From: Campylobacterales bacterium | GTDB taxonomy: Bacteria > Campylobacterota > Campylobacteria > Campylobacterales > Nitratiruptoraceae | Assembly: GCA_027024145.1 (NCBI GenBank) | Contig: JALVTF010000031.1 | Location: 1-41,411 of the forward strand | Length of the DNA: 41,411 nt | Reading direction: 5' to 3' | Shown here: positions 24,924 to 32,213 of the stretch, piece after piece | How positions within the stretch are numbered: position 1 is the stretch's first letter | How the letters are laid out: every line of letters starts with the position of its first letter | Position numbers and translations under genes: made by a program | Notes under the pieces: generated by a model | Told to the model about the DNA's origin: nothing | Seen by the model: only the letters and a program-made list of their open reading frames with translations | The model's database searches: none

Positions 24924-26215
24924 CGTAGTACCTCTTTGATGTGGTCTTTGAGATAGGGGTAGAGTGCAGAGATTTCTGGACCGTGCTGGGCACCTGTGAG
25001 GAGGATGCGCAGCGGTTTGAAAAAGCGCTTGCCTTTTAGGCCGCTGTGTTCCATAAGCTCTTTTTTGAAATCATCGAAACTTTCTGGAAGCTCCATATTC
25101 AAGATGATATCTTTTAATATGAGAGCCTCTTTGTCAAATTCGCCGAAATCGCGCTCTTTGCCAAAGATCGCATCGAGCTTGGCTTGGATCTCTTTGAGGG
25201 TGCTGGCCTCTTCGAGGTAGATGCGAGCAAGTCCCGCGAGGCTTGGATGAATCTCCAAAGCTTTTGCAAGTTCAGCGTCGCTAAGGCGTCTAAGATGCTC
25301 ACGGTTGATGAAGCGCAGCTTCTCGATATCGAACTTGGCAGGCGCTTTGGAGATGTTTGCCAGATCGAACCACTCTATCGCTTCATCGAGCGTAAATATT
25401 TCCGTGGGTGTTTTGTTGCCCAAAAGTATCAGATAGTTGGCGATAGCCTGGGGCAAGAAACCTTCTTCTAAAAGCCACTTGACGCTGGATGCCTTATCGC
25501 GTTTGCTCATCTTCTTGCCGTCACTGCTGAGAATGATGGGCAGATGCGCATAGGCGATCTCTTTGTCGTAGCCCAGCATCCTTCGCACGTGGATTTGCTT
25601 GGGCGTGTTGCTTACATGATCTTCGCCGCGGATGACGAGAGTAATATCGTAGAGCATATCGTCTACGGCACAGGCGAAGTTGTAGGTGGGGCGGCCGTCT
25701 TGGCGCAGTATCACGAAGCTGTCCACTTCGTTGGGAGCGAAGGTGAGCTTGCCTTTGATGATGTCTTCGAACGTGATTTCGGCTTGGGGCTTTTTGATGC
25801 GTACCACGAAAGGTTCGCCCCGTTTTTTGGCCTCTTCGATGCCGATGTGCTCGCATTTACCGCTGTAGCGGTAGGGATGCTTTTGCTCTTTGGCCTTTTG
25901 ACGTTCGGCTTCGAGCTCTTCGGGTGTGCAAAAACAGGCGAAGGCTTTGCCTTCTTCTAAAAGTTTGGCTGCGAAGTTTTGATGGAACGAAAAGTTGGCG
26001 CTTTGGTAGACCACCTCATCGTAGGTGATGCCAAAAGCATCGAGGATTTGGAGTATTTCTTTGTCTTTTCCTTCGATATTGCGCTCAGTATCCGTATCTT
26101 CTATGCGAATGATGAAGCGCTCGCCGCGCTGTTTTGCTACAATAAAGTTCAAAATCGCCACACGGAGATTGCCTATGTGCATATCGCCTGTGGGGCTTGG
26201 AGCAAATCTGAGCAT
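24920..26215 (-). CDS. gltX: Glutamyl-tRNA synthetase, GltX2-type with HIGN motif
   Basis: Class I synthetase, 431 residues. The ATP motif reads HIGN (residues 13-16, SPTGDMHIGN) instead of HIGH; KMSKR is at 235-239. The open frame extends upstream to 26365, but ATG 26215 with a GGGAGG site begins exactly at the conserved N-terminus (MLRFAPSPTG) and is the real start. The sequence resembles what I recall of H. pylori HP0643 (GluRS2), including GEDHVSNTPKQI and SSVKWLL. In that organism GluRS2 mischarges tRNA(Gln) with Glu for GatCAB. Whether this copy acts on tRNA(Gln), tRNA(Glu) or both is inferred, not shown. Confidence 0.93.
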   Translation of the reverse strand: MLRFAPSPTGDMHIGNLRVAILNFIVAKQRGERFIIRIEDTDTERNIEGKDKEILQILDAFGITYDEVVYQSANFSFHQNFAAKLLEEGKAFACFCTPEELEAERQKAKEQKHPYRYSGKCEHIGIEEAKKRGEPFVVRIKKPQAEITFEDIIKGKLTFAPNEVDSFVILRQDGRPTYNFACAVDDMLYDITLVIRGEDHVSNTPKQIHVRRMLGYDKEIAYAHLPIILSSDGKKMSKRDKASSVKWLLEEGFLPQAIANYLILLGNKTPTEIFTLDEAIEWFDLANISKAPAKFDIEKLRFINREHLRRLSDAELAKALEIHPSLAGLARIYLEEASTLKEIQAKLDAIFGKERDFGEFDKEALILKDIILNMELPESFDDFKKELMEHSGLKGKRFFKPLRILLTGAQHGPEISALYPYLKDHIKEVLR

Positions 26216-26245
26216 TGCCTCCCTTTTTTTGATTTGTGCTATTGT

Positions 26246-26253
26246 ATTATAAA
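26246..26253. promoter_or_regulatory. Overlapping divergent -10 boxes for gltX and psd
   Basis: In the 58-base gap, the minus strand has TATAAT at 26246-26251 (31 bases before the gltX ATG) and the plus strand has TATAAA at 26248-26253 (20 bases before the psd TTG). The two boxes share bases, so the promoters would compete. A TACAAT on the minus strand at 26241-26246 is an alternative for gltX. Confidence 0.45.
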
Positions 26254-26273
26254 ATGCATAAAAAAGGAAAAGT

Positions 26274-27086
26274 TTGCAACGACGCTTGGTGAGCAATATC
26301 ATTTCGCGAGGTTTTGGCAAATTTGCCAGCCACAGATTCCACCCCGTTTTGCAAAAGTTTATCAACCGATCCTATGTGCAGCTCATGGGACTCGATATGG
26401 ATGAGTTTCGAGACCCCGCACATTATGAGTCGCTCAATGCCCTTTTTACACGCGCGCTTGCAAAGGATCGTCCTATTGAGGATGGGTGTATCGCTCCATG
26501 TGATGCTTTGGTGACAGAGTGCGGAAAACTCCAAAAAGATAGAGCCCTCCAAATCAAAGGAATGTCCTATAGTATCGACAGTCTCTTGCGAGAGTGCGAT
26601 GCATCGGTGGTTCATGATGGAGAGTATGTCAATTTTTATCTCTCGCCGCGCGATTACCACCGCTACCATGTTCCTTGCGATATGCGAGTACATCGGGTGG
26701 TGCATATCCCGGGCAAGCTCTACCCGGTCAATCTGCGGTTTTTGCGCAAGAAGTTCGATCTTTTCGTCGAAAACGAGCGGGTGGTGCTCGAGTGCAGTAC
26801 CCAAGGGGGAGGACGCTTTTTTATGGTGCTCGTAGGTGCGCTCAACGTGGGAAAAATGACACTCGTTTTCGAGAGCCGCCTCCAGACCAACCATACACGT
26901 GAGGTAGCCATTTTCGAGTACGAAGATCTACTCATGCAAAAAGGGGAGCTTTTGGGCTATTTCAAAATGGGCTCGACGATTCTGCTCTTTTTCGAACCGG
27001 GACTTTTTATCTCATCACTACAGCGTGGCGACAAGGTGCGCTACGGACAAAGAATAGGAGTGCTCCATGAAAAACAATCTCAATGA
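26274..27086 (+). CDS. psd: Phosphatidylserine decarboxylase proenzyme
   Basis: Converts phosphatidylserine to phosphatidylethanolamine at the inner membrane. The self-cleavage site that makes the pyruvoyl group is G233-S234 (MGST in place of the more common LGST), leaving a small alpha chain of about 37 residues. Other family motifs are NFYLSPRDYHRYH, HIPGKLYPVN and VLVGALNVGKM. The 270-residue length matches the proteobacterial type. The start is TTG 26274 with AAAAAAGGA upstream; no ATG lies nearby. The 3' end overlaps the next small gene by 20 bases. Confidence 0.94.
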   Translation: MQRRLVSNIISRGFGKFASHRFHPVLQKFINRSYVQLMGLDMDEFRDPAHYESLNALFTRALAKDRPIEDGCIAPCDALVTECGKLQKDRALQIKGMSYSIDSLLRECDASVVHDGEYVNFYLSPRDYHRYHVPCDMRVHRVVHIPGKLYPVNLRFLRKKFDLFVENERVVLECSTQGGGRFFMVLVGALNVGKMTLVFESRLQTNHTREVAIFEYEDLLMQKGELLGYFKMGSTILLFFEPGLFISSLQRGDKVRYGQRIGVLHEKQSQ

Positions 27087-27366
27087 AGAGGTAAGGCCAG
27101 AAGATGTCCTTATCGTAGAAGCCGAAATACTGCCCGACGGACTGGGTGGCTGGGTGCTTCGCTGCCACAACACGGAAACGGGCGAAGAGAGGATGTGCAA
27201 AAGCATCGAAGAGTACAGCGACTTTTTGAATGCCTGCGTCTATACCACCAATAAGAGCAATTTCCAGGCCGTCTGGCTTGAATCACCCAAAGCCACACCT
27301 GCGATGATAGCTGACGTACGTGCACAATTGATGGCCTTTTATGAGAAAATGGAGGGCTCATTTTGA
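27067..27366 (+). CDS. Small acidic protein of unknown function (99 residues)
   Basis: No function recognised. Soluble, acidic, with a likely small mixed fold: VLIVEAEILPDGLGGWVLRCHN, then TGEERMCKSIEEYSDFLNACVY, then FQAVWLESPKATPAMIADVRAQLMAFYEKM. Three Cys are present but not in a metal-type spacing. The ATG lies within psd, so translation is coupled. It probably ends the psd transcript, since a new, Fur-marked promoter region follows. Confidence 0.7.
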   Translation: MKNNLNEEVRPEDVLIVEAEILPDGLGGWVLRCHNTETGEERMCKSIEEYSDFLNACVYTTNKSNFQAVWLESPKATPAMIADVRAQLMAFYEKMEGSF

Positions 27367-27405
27367 TTCGATAAGAAAAATGTATTATAAAGGAGAGGAG
27401 CGCAA

Positions 27406-27447
27406 ATGTTAAAAATGATAATGATTATCAATTTAAGATTATACTAA
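27406..27447 (+). CDS. Possible 13-residue leader ORF over the Fur site
   Basis: A short frame MLKMIMIINLRLY with a strong purine-rich ribosome site (AGGAGAGGAG, 27391-27400) just upstream. It runs through the Fur palindrome and ends in the proposed -10 box. If transcription starts at about 27452, this frame would only be on read-through transcripts from psd. It may be chance; the palindrome itself forces part of the peptide sequence. Confidence 0.2.
   Translation: MLKMIMIINLRLY
27416..27430 (+). promoter_or_regulatory. Fur box (perfect 7-1-7 inverted repeat)
   Basis: TGATAAT-G-ATTATCA is a perfect 15-base palindrome matching the 7-1-7 Fur consensus. After one unpaired position on each side the symmetry continues for three more pairs (27412-27434). 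It lies immediately upstream of a -10-like TATACT, so Fe-Fur binding would cover the promoter of the porin-feoA-feoB genes and repress them when iron is plentiful. Confidence 0.85.
27440..27445 (+). promoter_or_regulatory. Probable -10 box of the porin-feoAB operon
   Basis: TATACT, one mismatch from TATAAT, starts 9 bases after the Fur palindrome and 53 bases before the porin start. The Fur box therefore spans the -35 region. Confidence 0.5.
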
Positions 27448-27492
27448 GCTTATTTTCTCTACCATTGTAACCAGATTTTGGCAGGAGAGAGA

Positions 27493-28635
27493 GTGAAGAG
27501 AATTTCTGTACTGTTTTTGGCTATCGCTTTTGGATGGGCGCAGGAGTCGCTACGATCGGCACTTGGCAAAAACGAAGAGAAGCTCCATCTCCAAGGAGAG
27601 CTTCGTATAGGATGGATAGCCGCGACGAATACCAAAAGCACTTTCGCTGCAGGAGGCCATCTGCATGCCGCGACACCTTTTTGGCATGGTCTACGTGCAT
27701 CCTTGAGCATCTATAGCGTCAACGATTTTGGATGGGGGCCTTCGAGCGCCAATGAGGATTTTTTCGGCTCCGATGCAAAGGGTTACACCTTCGTAAGCGA
27801 AGCGTTTGTGGAGTATGATAGAGGTATCGAAGTCAAAATAGGGCGTCAAAACATCGAAACGCCTCATGCCGATAGCGACGACATTCGCATGGTACCAAAC
27901 TACTTCGAAGCCGTCACGGCCAAAGCTACCCTTCGGGGTACAACGCTGCAAGCTGGCTACATCACGCGCATGGCGGGTTGGGAGAATGGCGCAAATCCTG
28001 CAAAATTCGTACGCCTTGGAAAAGTTTTGGGGCTCGGGCAAAAAATCGACGGTATGGGCTATATGGAAGTGCAAGGCTCCGTGGCTGGCTATGCCTGGCA
28101 AATATGGGGATATAATTTGAGCGACGTAGCGCATATATGTTACATCGAAGCGGCCAAAGAGCTGGAATGGGGCGATGCAAGTGAGCATGTCACTTTACAG
28201 CTCGATGTGGCACGGGGTGCCGGAAGAAAATATATGGGATATCTCCATTCCAAAACGGCAGGCATCATATCGCAAACGACGTACAAAGAGTGGACATGGA
28301 CGCTTGCGGCCAATAAGGAGTATGGCAAAAGCGCAGCCTTCGGGAGTTTCGGGGGAGGGCCTTTTTTTACCTCCATGGAGGATCTGACCATAGATACACT
28401 TGCGAGCAAGGAAGCCAAAAGTTACGTCTTAGGAACGGAGTATGGATTTGCCAAAGGGAGTATAGGCGCTATGGCTGGAAGATTTTTTGATGGGAACTAC
28501 GATGCAAAAGAGTACGATCTCTATGCGAATGTGACGCTTCCCTATGGATTCGTAGGTGATTTTGTCTTTGCGAAGGTGGTCGCGCCTCAAGATCGCTACA
28601 TAGCACGATGCATCATCAAAAGGAGCTTTCAATGA
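27493..28635 (+). CDS. OprD-like outer-membrane porin, apparently iron-regulated
   Basis: 380 residues from GTG 27493. The signal peptide is KRISVLFLAIAFGWAQE. The rest shows alternating beta strands with many aromatic-flanked segments, and the stretch VKIGRQNIETPHADSDDIRMVPNYFEA matches what I know of the OprD-type porins of Campylobacterota (RQ...TP...D..R..PN.FEA). It ends in a hydrophobic-aromatic strand (IIKRSFQ, terminal Gln preceded by Phe). GTG is chosen because GGAGAGAG precedes it and it begins the signal peptide; TTG 27478 is also in frame. It lies between a Fur box and feoA (4-base overlap), suggesting passage of Fe2+ or a small iron ligand across the outer membrane. Confidence 0.82.
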   Translation: MKRISVLFLAIAFGWAQESLRSALGKNEEKLHLQGELRIGWIAATNTKSTFAAGGHLHAATPFWHGLRASLSIYSVNDFGWGPSSANEDFFGSDAKGYTFVSEAFVEYDRGIEVKIGRQNIETPHADSDDIRMVPNYFEAVTAKATLRGTTLQAGYITRMAGWENGANPAKFVRLGKVLGLGQKIDGMGYMEVQGSVAGYAWQIWGYNLSDVAHICYIEAAKELEWGDASEHVTLQLDVARGAGRKYMGYLHSKTAGIISQTTYKEWTWTLAANKEYGKSAAFGSFGGGPFFTSMEDLTIDTLASKEAKSYVLGTEYGFAKGSIGAMAGRFFDGNYDAKEYDLYANVTLPYGFVGDFVFAKVVAPQDRYIARCIIKRSFQ

Positions 28636-28862
28636 AGCTGTCACAGATGCATATCGGCCAAAGCGGCATTATCCGCAAAGTGCGAGCCAATGAACCTATC
28701 AAAGGAAGACTCTTTGCCATGGGTATCACAAAAGGCAATCGCATAACGCTTCTGGATCATACTCTCAAAAAGGAGACTTTCGAAGTGGATGTGGAAGGTA
28801 CCCGTGTAGCGCTGCGAAAAGAAGAAGCGGATGCGATAGAGGTGGAAGATGAAAAAGATTAG
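28632..28862 (+). CDS. feoA: Ferrous iron transport protein A
   Basis: 76-residue SH3-like cytoplasmic partner of FeoB. Typical elements are LSQMHIGQSGIIRKV, the GRLFAMGITKGNRI motif (conserved L..MG...G..I) and an EVDVEGTRVALRKEEADAIEV end. The ATG at 28632 has AAAGGAG upstream; an in-frame ATG at 28608 lies inside the porin gene and is less likely. Overlaps feoB by 14 bases. Confidence 0.95.
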   Translation: MKLSQMHIGQSGIIRKVRANEPIKGRLFAMGITKGNRITLLDHTLKKETFEVDVEGTRVALRKEEADAIEVEDEKD

Positions 28863-30945
28863 AGCAGTGATGGTGGGACAGCCCAACGTGGGCAAGTCCT
28901 CTATCATAAACGCCCTTACAAACGCACGCTTGCACGTGGGCAATTTCGCGGGTGTCACCGTCGAAAAGAAAGAGGTGACTCTCACATACAAAGAGTATGA
29001 CATCGATATCGTGGATCTGCCCGGTATCTACTCCCTCAACGCCTACACACCCGAAGAGCAGGTGAGCAAGAACTATCTTCTCGATGAATCGTATGACGTG
29101 ATCATCAACGTAGTGGATGCCAACGTCTTGCAGCGCAATTTGATTTTGACGCTGCAGCTTTTGGATATGAATCCCAAAATGATCTTAGTTATCAATATGA
29201 TCGATGAGGTGGAAAAACAGGGCGGTATGATCGATGCCGTGAAGCTCTCCGAACTCATCGGCCGTCCTGTGGTCTTGGCTTCGGCGAAAGAGAGACGAGG
29301 CGTGGAAGATATCATCGAGATGCTCATCGACGAGTTCGAACGTCCCGACAGACAACGCAAAATCTACTACGACGAGCGTATCGAAGAGGAGATTGAGAGG
29401 TTGAGCGAGATCTTGCTCAAATCACCCAAATTTATAAGTGCCGATATGGCACGTTTTTTCGTGGTGCGCCTTTTGGAAAAAGACCCCGATATCTACAAAA
29501 TCGTCCACGATCTACCGATTTTTTTGGAGTTGCACGAAGAGCTTGGTAAGAGCATCCATCGTCTCAAACTGGGGTTCGATGAAGAGAGTGCAGCCGATAT
29601 CATCGCTAACGAGCGCAACGCTATCGCCAAATCGCTGGTGATGCAGTGTATGCAAGCACCCAAAAAGGCCTCACTCACCGACAAAATAGACAAAATCTTG
29701 ATCCATCCCATCTTTGGTCTGCCGATATTCCTCTTTTTTATGTGGGGGCTCTTTCAGCTCACTTTCGAGATAGGTTCGCTTCCTGTGGACTATCTCGACG
29801 CCACCTTTACCAACTTCGCCAACTGGCTCAAACAGATTCTACCACCCGGCGATATCAACGCCATCATCACCGATGGTATCGTGCCTGCGGTGGGATCGGT
29901 GATCATGTTCTTGCCCAATATCTTGATCCTCTTTTTGGGTATCAATCTTTTAGAACAGACCGGTTACATGGCCAGAGCCGCCTTCTTGCTGGATGGCTTT
30001 TTGAAAAAATTCGGCCTGCAGGGCAAGGCCTTCATCCCTCTTGTCAGCGGATTTGGCTGTACGGTGCCCGCCTATATGGCTGCACGTACCCTCAAAAATC
30101 CAAAAGATCGCCTCATCACTATGCTGGTGCTGGGATTTATGAACTGTAGCGCCAGACTCCCTGTCTATGTGCTGCTCATCGCCGCTTTTTTTCCTACCAC
30201 CAATGCGGGCAACGTGCTTTTTGCCATCTACATCAGCGGTGCGATTTTGGGACTCATCGTAGCGAAGATCCTTCGCATCGTGCTTTTCAAGGGAGAGCCG
30301 GAACCCTTCGTGATGGAGATGCCGCCCTATCGCTTTCCTTCTCTTAAAGCCCTCGGGATGGAGCTGTGGCTCAAAGCGAAGCTCTTTTTGAAAAAGGCGG
30401 GTACTTTCATCGCTGGAGCGGCGATGATTATCTGGTTTTTGAGCAATTTCCCGCACAATCCTCAGCTCATCAAGCAGTATGAGCAAAAAATCGCACAGGC
30501 TCAGACAAAAGAGCAAAAAGTAGCCCTCGAAAACGAGCTGGCTGCGAAAAATCTCGAATACAGCTTCATCGGTCGCATCGGCAAGATGATCGAGCCTGTC
30601 TTTGCACCCCTTGGATTTGACTGGCGCCTGAGCGTAGCGACTATCAGCGGACTGGCCGCAAAGGAGGTGGTGGTCTCTACCCTTGCCACTCTCTATGCCG
30701 TGGGTGATGCCGATGAGAAGAGCTCTACGTTGATAGAGCGTCTGAGGCAAAACATCGATTTTAAGACAGCGATAGCACTCATAGTGATCATCATGATATA
30801 CAGCCCTTGTGTGGCGGCCATGAGTACATTCTATGCCGAAGTGCCGCGGTGGGCATGGAGAGCGTTCTACACCATCTATCCCAATGTGCTCGCTTGGCTG
30901 TTGGCCTATAGTGTGTATAATATACTTGCGCTATTAGGTTATTAA
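28849..30945 (+). CDS. feoB: Ferrous iron transporter FeoB
   Basis: Inner-membrane Fe2+ transporter with an N-terminal G domain. G1 GQPNVGKS is at residues 10-17, G2 GVTVEKKEV, G3 DLPGIYSL, and G4 NMID. A helical guanine-dissociation-inhibitor-like region follows to about residue 270. The membrane part carries two Gate motifs, with the conserved Cys stretches GFGCTVPAYMAAR and YSPCVAAMS. The 698-residue length is close to other Campylobacterota FeoB proteins. No feoC follows. It starts inside feoA and is the last gene of the Fur-marked unit; the next gene begins 10 bases after its stop. Confidence 0.97.
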   Translation: MKKIRAVMVGQPNVGKSSIINALTNARLHVGNFAGVTVEKKEVTLTYKEYDIDIVDLPGIYSLNAYTPEEQVSKNYLLDESYDVIINVVDANVLQRNLILTLQLLDMNPKMILVINMIDEVEKQGGMIDAVKLSELIGRPVVLASAKERRGVEDIIEMLIDEFERPDRQRKIYYDERIEEEIERLSEILLKSPKFISADMARFFVVRLLEKDPDIYKIVHDLPIFLELHEELGKSIHRLKLGFDEESAADIIANERNAIAKSLVMQCMQAPKKASLTDKIDKILIHPIFGLPIFLFFMWGLFQLTFEIGSLPVDYLDATFTNFANWLKQILPPGDINAIITDGIVPAVGSVIMFLPNILILFLGINLLEQTGYMARAAFLLDGFLKKFGLQGKAFIPLVSGFGCTVPAYMAARTLKNPKDRLITMLVLGFMNCSARLPVYVLLIAAFFPTTNAGNVLFAIYISGAILGLIVAKILRIVLFKGEPEPFVMEMPPYRFPSLKALGMELWLKAKLFLKKAGTFIAGAAMIIWFLSNFPHNPQLIKQYEQKIAQAQTKEQKVALENELAAKNLEYSFIGRIGKMIEPVFAPLGFDWRLSVATISGLAAKEVVVSTLATLYAVGDADEKSSTLIERLRQNIDFKTAIALIVIIMIYSPCVAAMSTFYAEVPRWAWRAFYTIYPNVLAWLLAYSVYNILALLGY

Positions 30946-30955
30946 AGGATCGATT

Positions 30956-31741
30956 ATGAAGAGGATTTTCGTTTCTTTGCTTTTCGTCTTCCTTTTTTTA
31001 GGATGTACGAAAAACCCCTATACACACAGAGAGCAGCTCATTCTCATTTCGCCGCAGCAAGAGCTTCGCATGGGGCTCAGTGCCGAACAGCAGATACTTC
31101 ACAAAGCCAGACTTTCCCACAATCCATACTATATCGCTATGGTCAATCGCGTCGCTTCTCGCATCGCGCGTGTGGCCGAGGCAGAGTTTCATCCCCACTA
31201 TCAATGGGAATTCCATGTTCTTGAGTCGAAAAAGATCAATGCCTTTTGTCTTCCGGGAGGCAAGATCTTCGTCTATACGGGGCTTTTGAAACTCGTAGAC
31301 AACGATGACGAACTGGCGGCCGTCATAGGCCATGAGGTGGCGCACGCCATTTTGCGACACGGTAGCGAGAGAGTCTCTATGGCGATGCTGGGACGCATCG
31401 GGCATGAACTGCTCGCACGTGGACTACAAGTATCGGGCCATCAATGGGGACCTCTGTATGATTTGGCATACGGTGTCACCGCCCAGTACGGTGTGCTCTA
31501 TCCCTTCAGCCGCAAATTCGAATACGAAGCGGACCAACTGGGACTCTATCTCATGTACAAGGCCTGCTACGACCCCAATCAAGCTATTCGTTTTTGGTAC
31601 AAAATGATGAAGGCGTCGCGCGTCCATATTCCAGAGCTTCTCTCCACGCACCCCTCGGATATGCACCGTATCGAAGCGCTCAAACGCTATATCGTCAAAC
31701 TGCGCCGCATTCCGCGTAACTGTCAAGCGAGAATTCAATGA
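30956..31741 (+). CDS. M48-family zinc metalloprotease lipoprotein
   Basis: 261-residue envelope protease resembling LoiP/BepA-type M48 enzymes, which check outer-membrane proteins. The signal peptide ends in a lipobox (LFLGC, Cys 17). The zinc motif HEVAH is at residues 126-130 and the third ligand is about E191 in FEYEADQLG. Preceding elements NAFCLPGGKIFVYTGLL are typical. No TPR tail is present, so it is closer to LoiP than to BepA in layout. Only 10 bases separate it from feoB, so it may be read with the Fur-controlled genes; a start with AAAGGA is present at its own ATG. Confidence 0.93.
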   Translation: MKRIFVSLLFVFLFLGCTKNPYTHREQLILISPQQELRMGLSAEQQILHKARLSHNPYYIAMVNRVASRIARVAEAEFHPHYQWEFHVLESKKINAFCLPGGKIFVYTGLLKLVDNDDELAAVIGHEVAHAILRHGSERVSMAMLGRIGHELLARGLQVSGHQWGPLYDLAYGVTAQYGVLYPFSRKFEYEADQLGLYLMYKACYDPNQAIRFWYKMMKASRVHIPELLSTHPSDMHRIEALKRYIVKLRRIPRNCQARIQ

Positions 31742-31749
31742 ACTTTTGC

Positions 31750-31755
31750 TACAAT
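31750..31755 (+). promoter_or_regulatory. Possible -10 box of the CoA-binding protein gene
   Basis: TACAAT 23 bases before the ATG at 31779, in the 37-base gap after the M48 protease gene. Confidence 0.4.
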
Positions 31756-31778
31756 CTCCCATTAAAAAAGGATAGCTG

Positions 31779-32210
31779 ATGGAGTGTGATTTTCCTCAAT
31801 ACAATGCCGGTATGGATGAAATCAAGGAGATTTTACAAAACGTCAAGACCATTGCCGTCGTAGGGCTCTCACCCAATCCCGCAAAAGATAGTCACAAAGT
31901 GGCTGCCTATTTGCAAAGCGTGGGCTACAAAATCGTACCCATCTATCCCAAAGAAGAGGAGATTCTTGGCGAAAAGGTGTACCGCTCTTTGGCAGAAATC
32001 CCCTTTGCCATCGATATGATCGACGTTTTTCGCAAGCCTGCGGCCGTGGGTCCCATCGTGGATGCGGCCATTGAGCGAGGAGATGTGAAAGTGGTATGGC
32101 TCCAAAAGGGCATCGTCAACAACGAAGCCGCCAAGAAGGCTCTGGATGCCGGGCTCAAAGTGGTGCAAAACCGCTGCACCATGGTCGATCACAAAACGCT
32201 CTTTGGGTAG
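31779..32210 (+). CDS. CoA-binding domain protein (YccU family)
   Basis: 143-residue Rossmann-fold protein of the succinyl-CoA-synthetase-alpha-like CoA-binding group. The nucleotide-binding start is VKTIAVVGLSPNPAKDSHKVAAYLQ. Later motifs are GYKIVPIYPKEEEILGEKVYRSL, DVFRKPAAV and a terminal NRCTMVDHKTLFG, all typical of YccU. The biochemical role is unknown in the family. Start ATG 31779 with AAGGA upstream; ATG 31812 nearer the domain is the alternative. It is followed 3 bases later by ilvA. Confidence 0.9.
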   Translation: MECDFPQYNAGMDEIKEILQNVKTIAVVGLSPNPAKDSHKVAAYLQSVGYKIVPIYPKEEEILGEKVYRSLAEIPFAIDMIDVFRKPAAVGPIVDAAIERGDVKVVWLQKGIVNNEAAKKALDAGLKVVQNRCTMVDHKTLFG

Positions 32211-32213
32211 GCG

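Noticed and set aside
26216-26365. 50-residue N-terminal extension of gltX
   Set aside because: The frame is open, but the extension crosses into psd, and ATG 26215 with GGGAGG begins exactly at the conserved MLRFAPSPTG.
28608-28631. Earlier ATG for feoA
   Set aside because: It would add MHHQKELS inside the porin gene; the AAAGGAG site fits ATG 28632, which starts the conserved FeoA sequence.
29950-30750. 266-codon minus-strand frame opposite feoB
   Set aside because: Antisense to the membrane domain of FeoB; hydrophilic composition is the usual complement of a hydrophobic gene.
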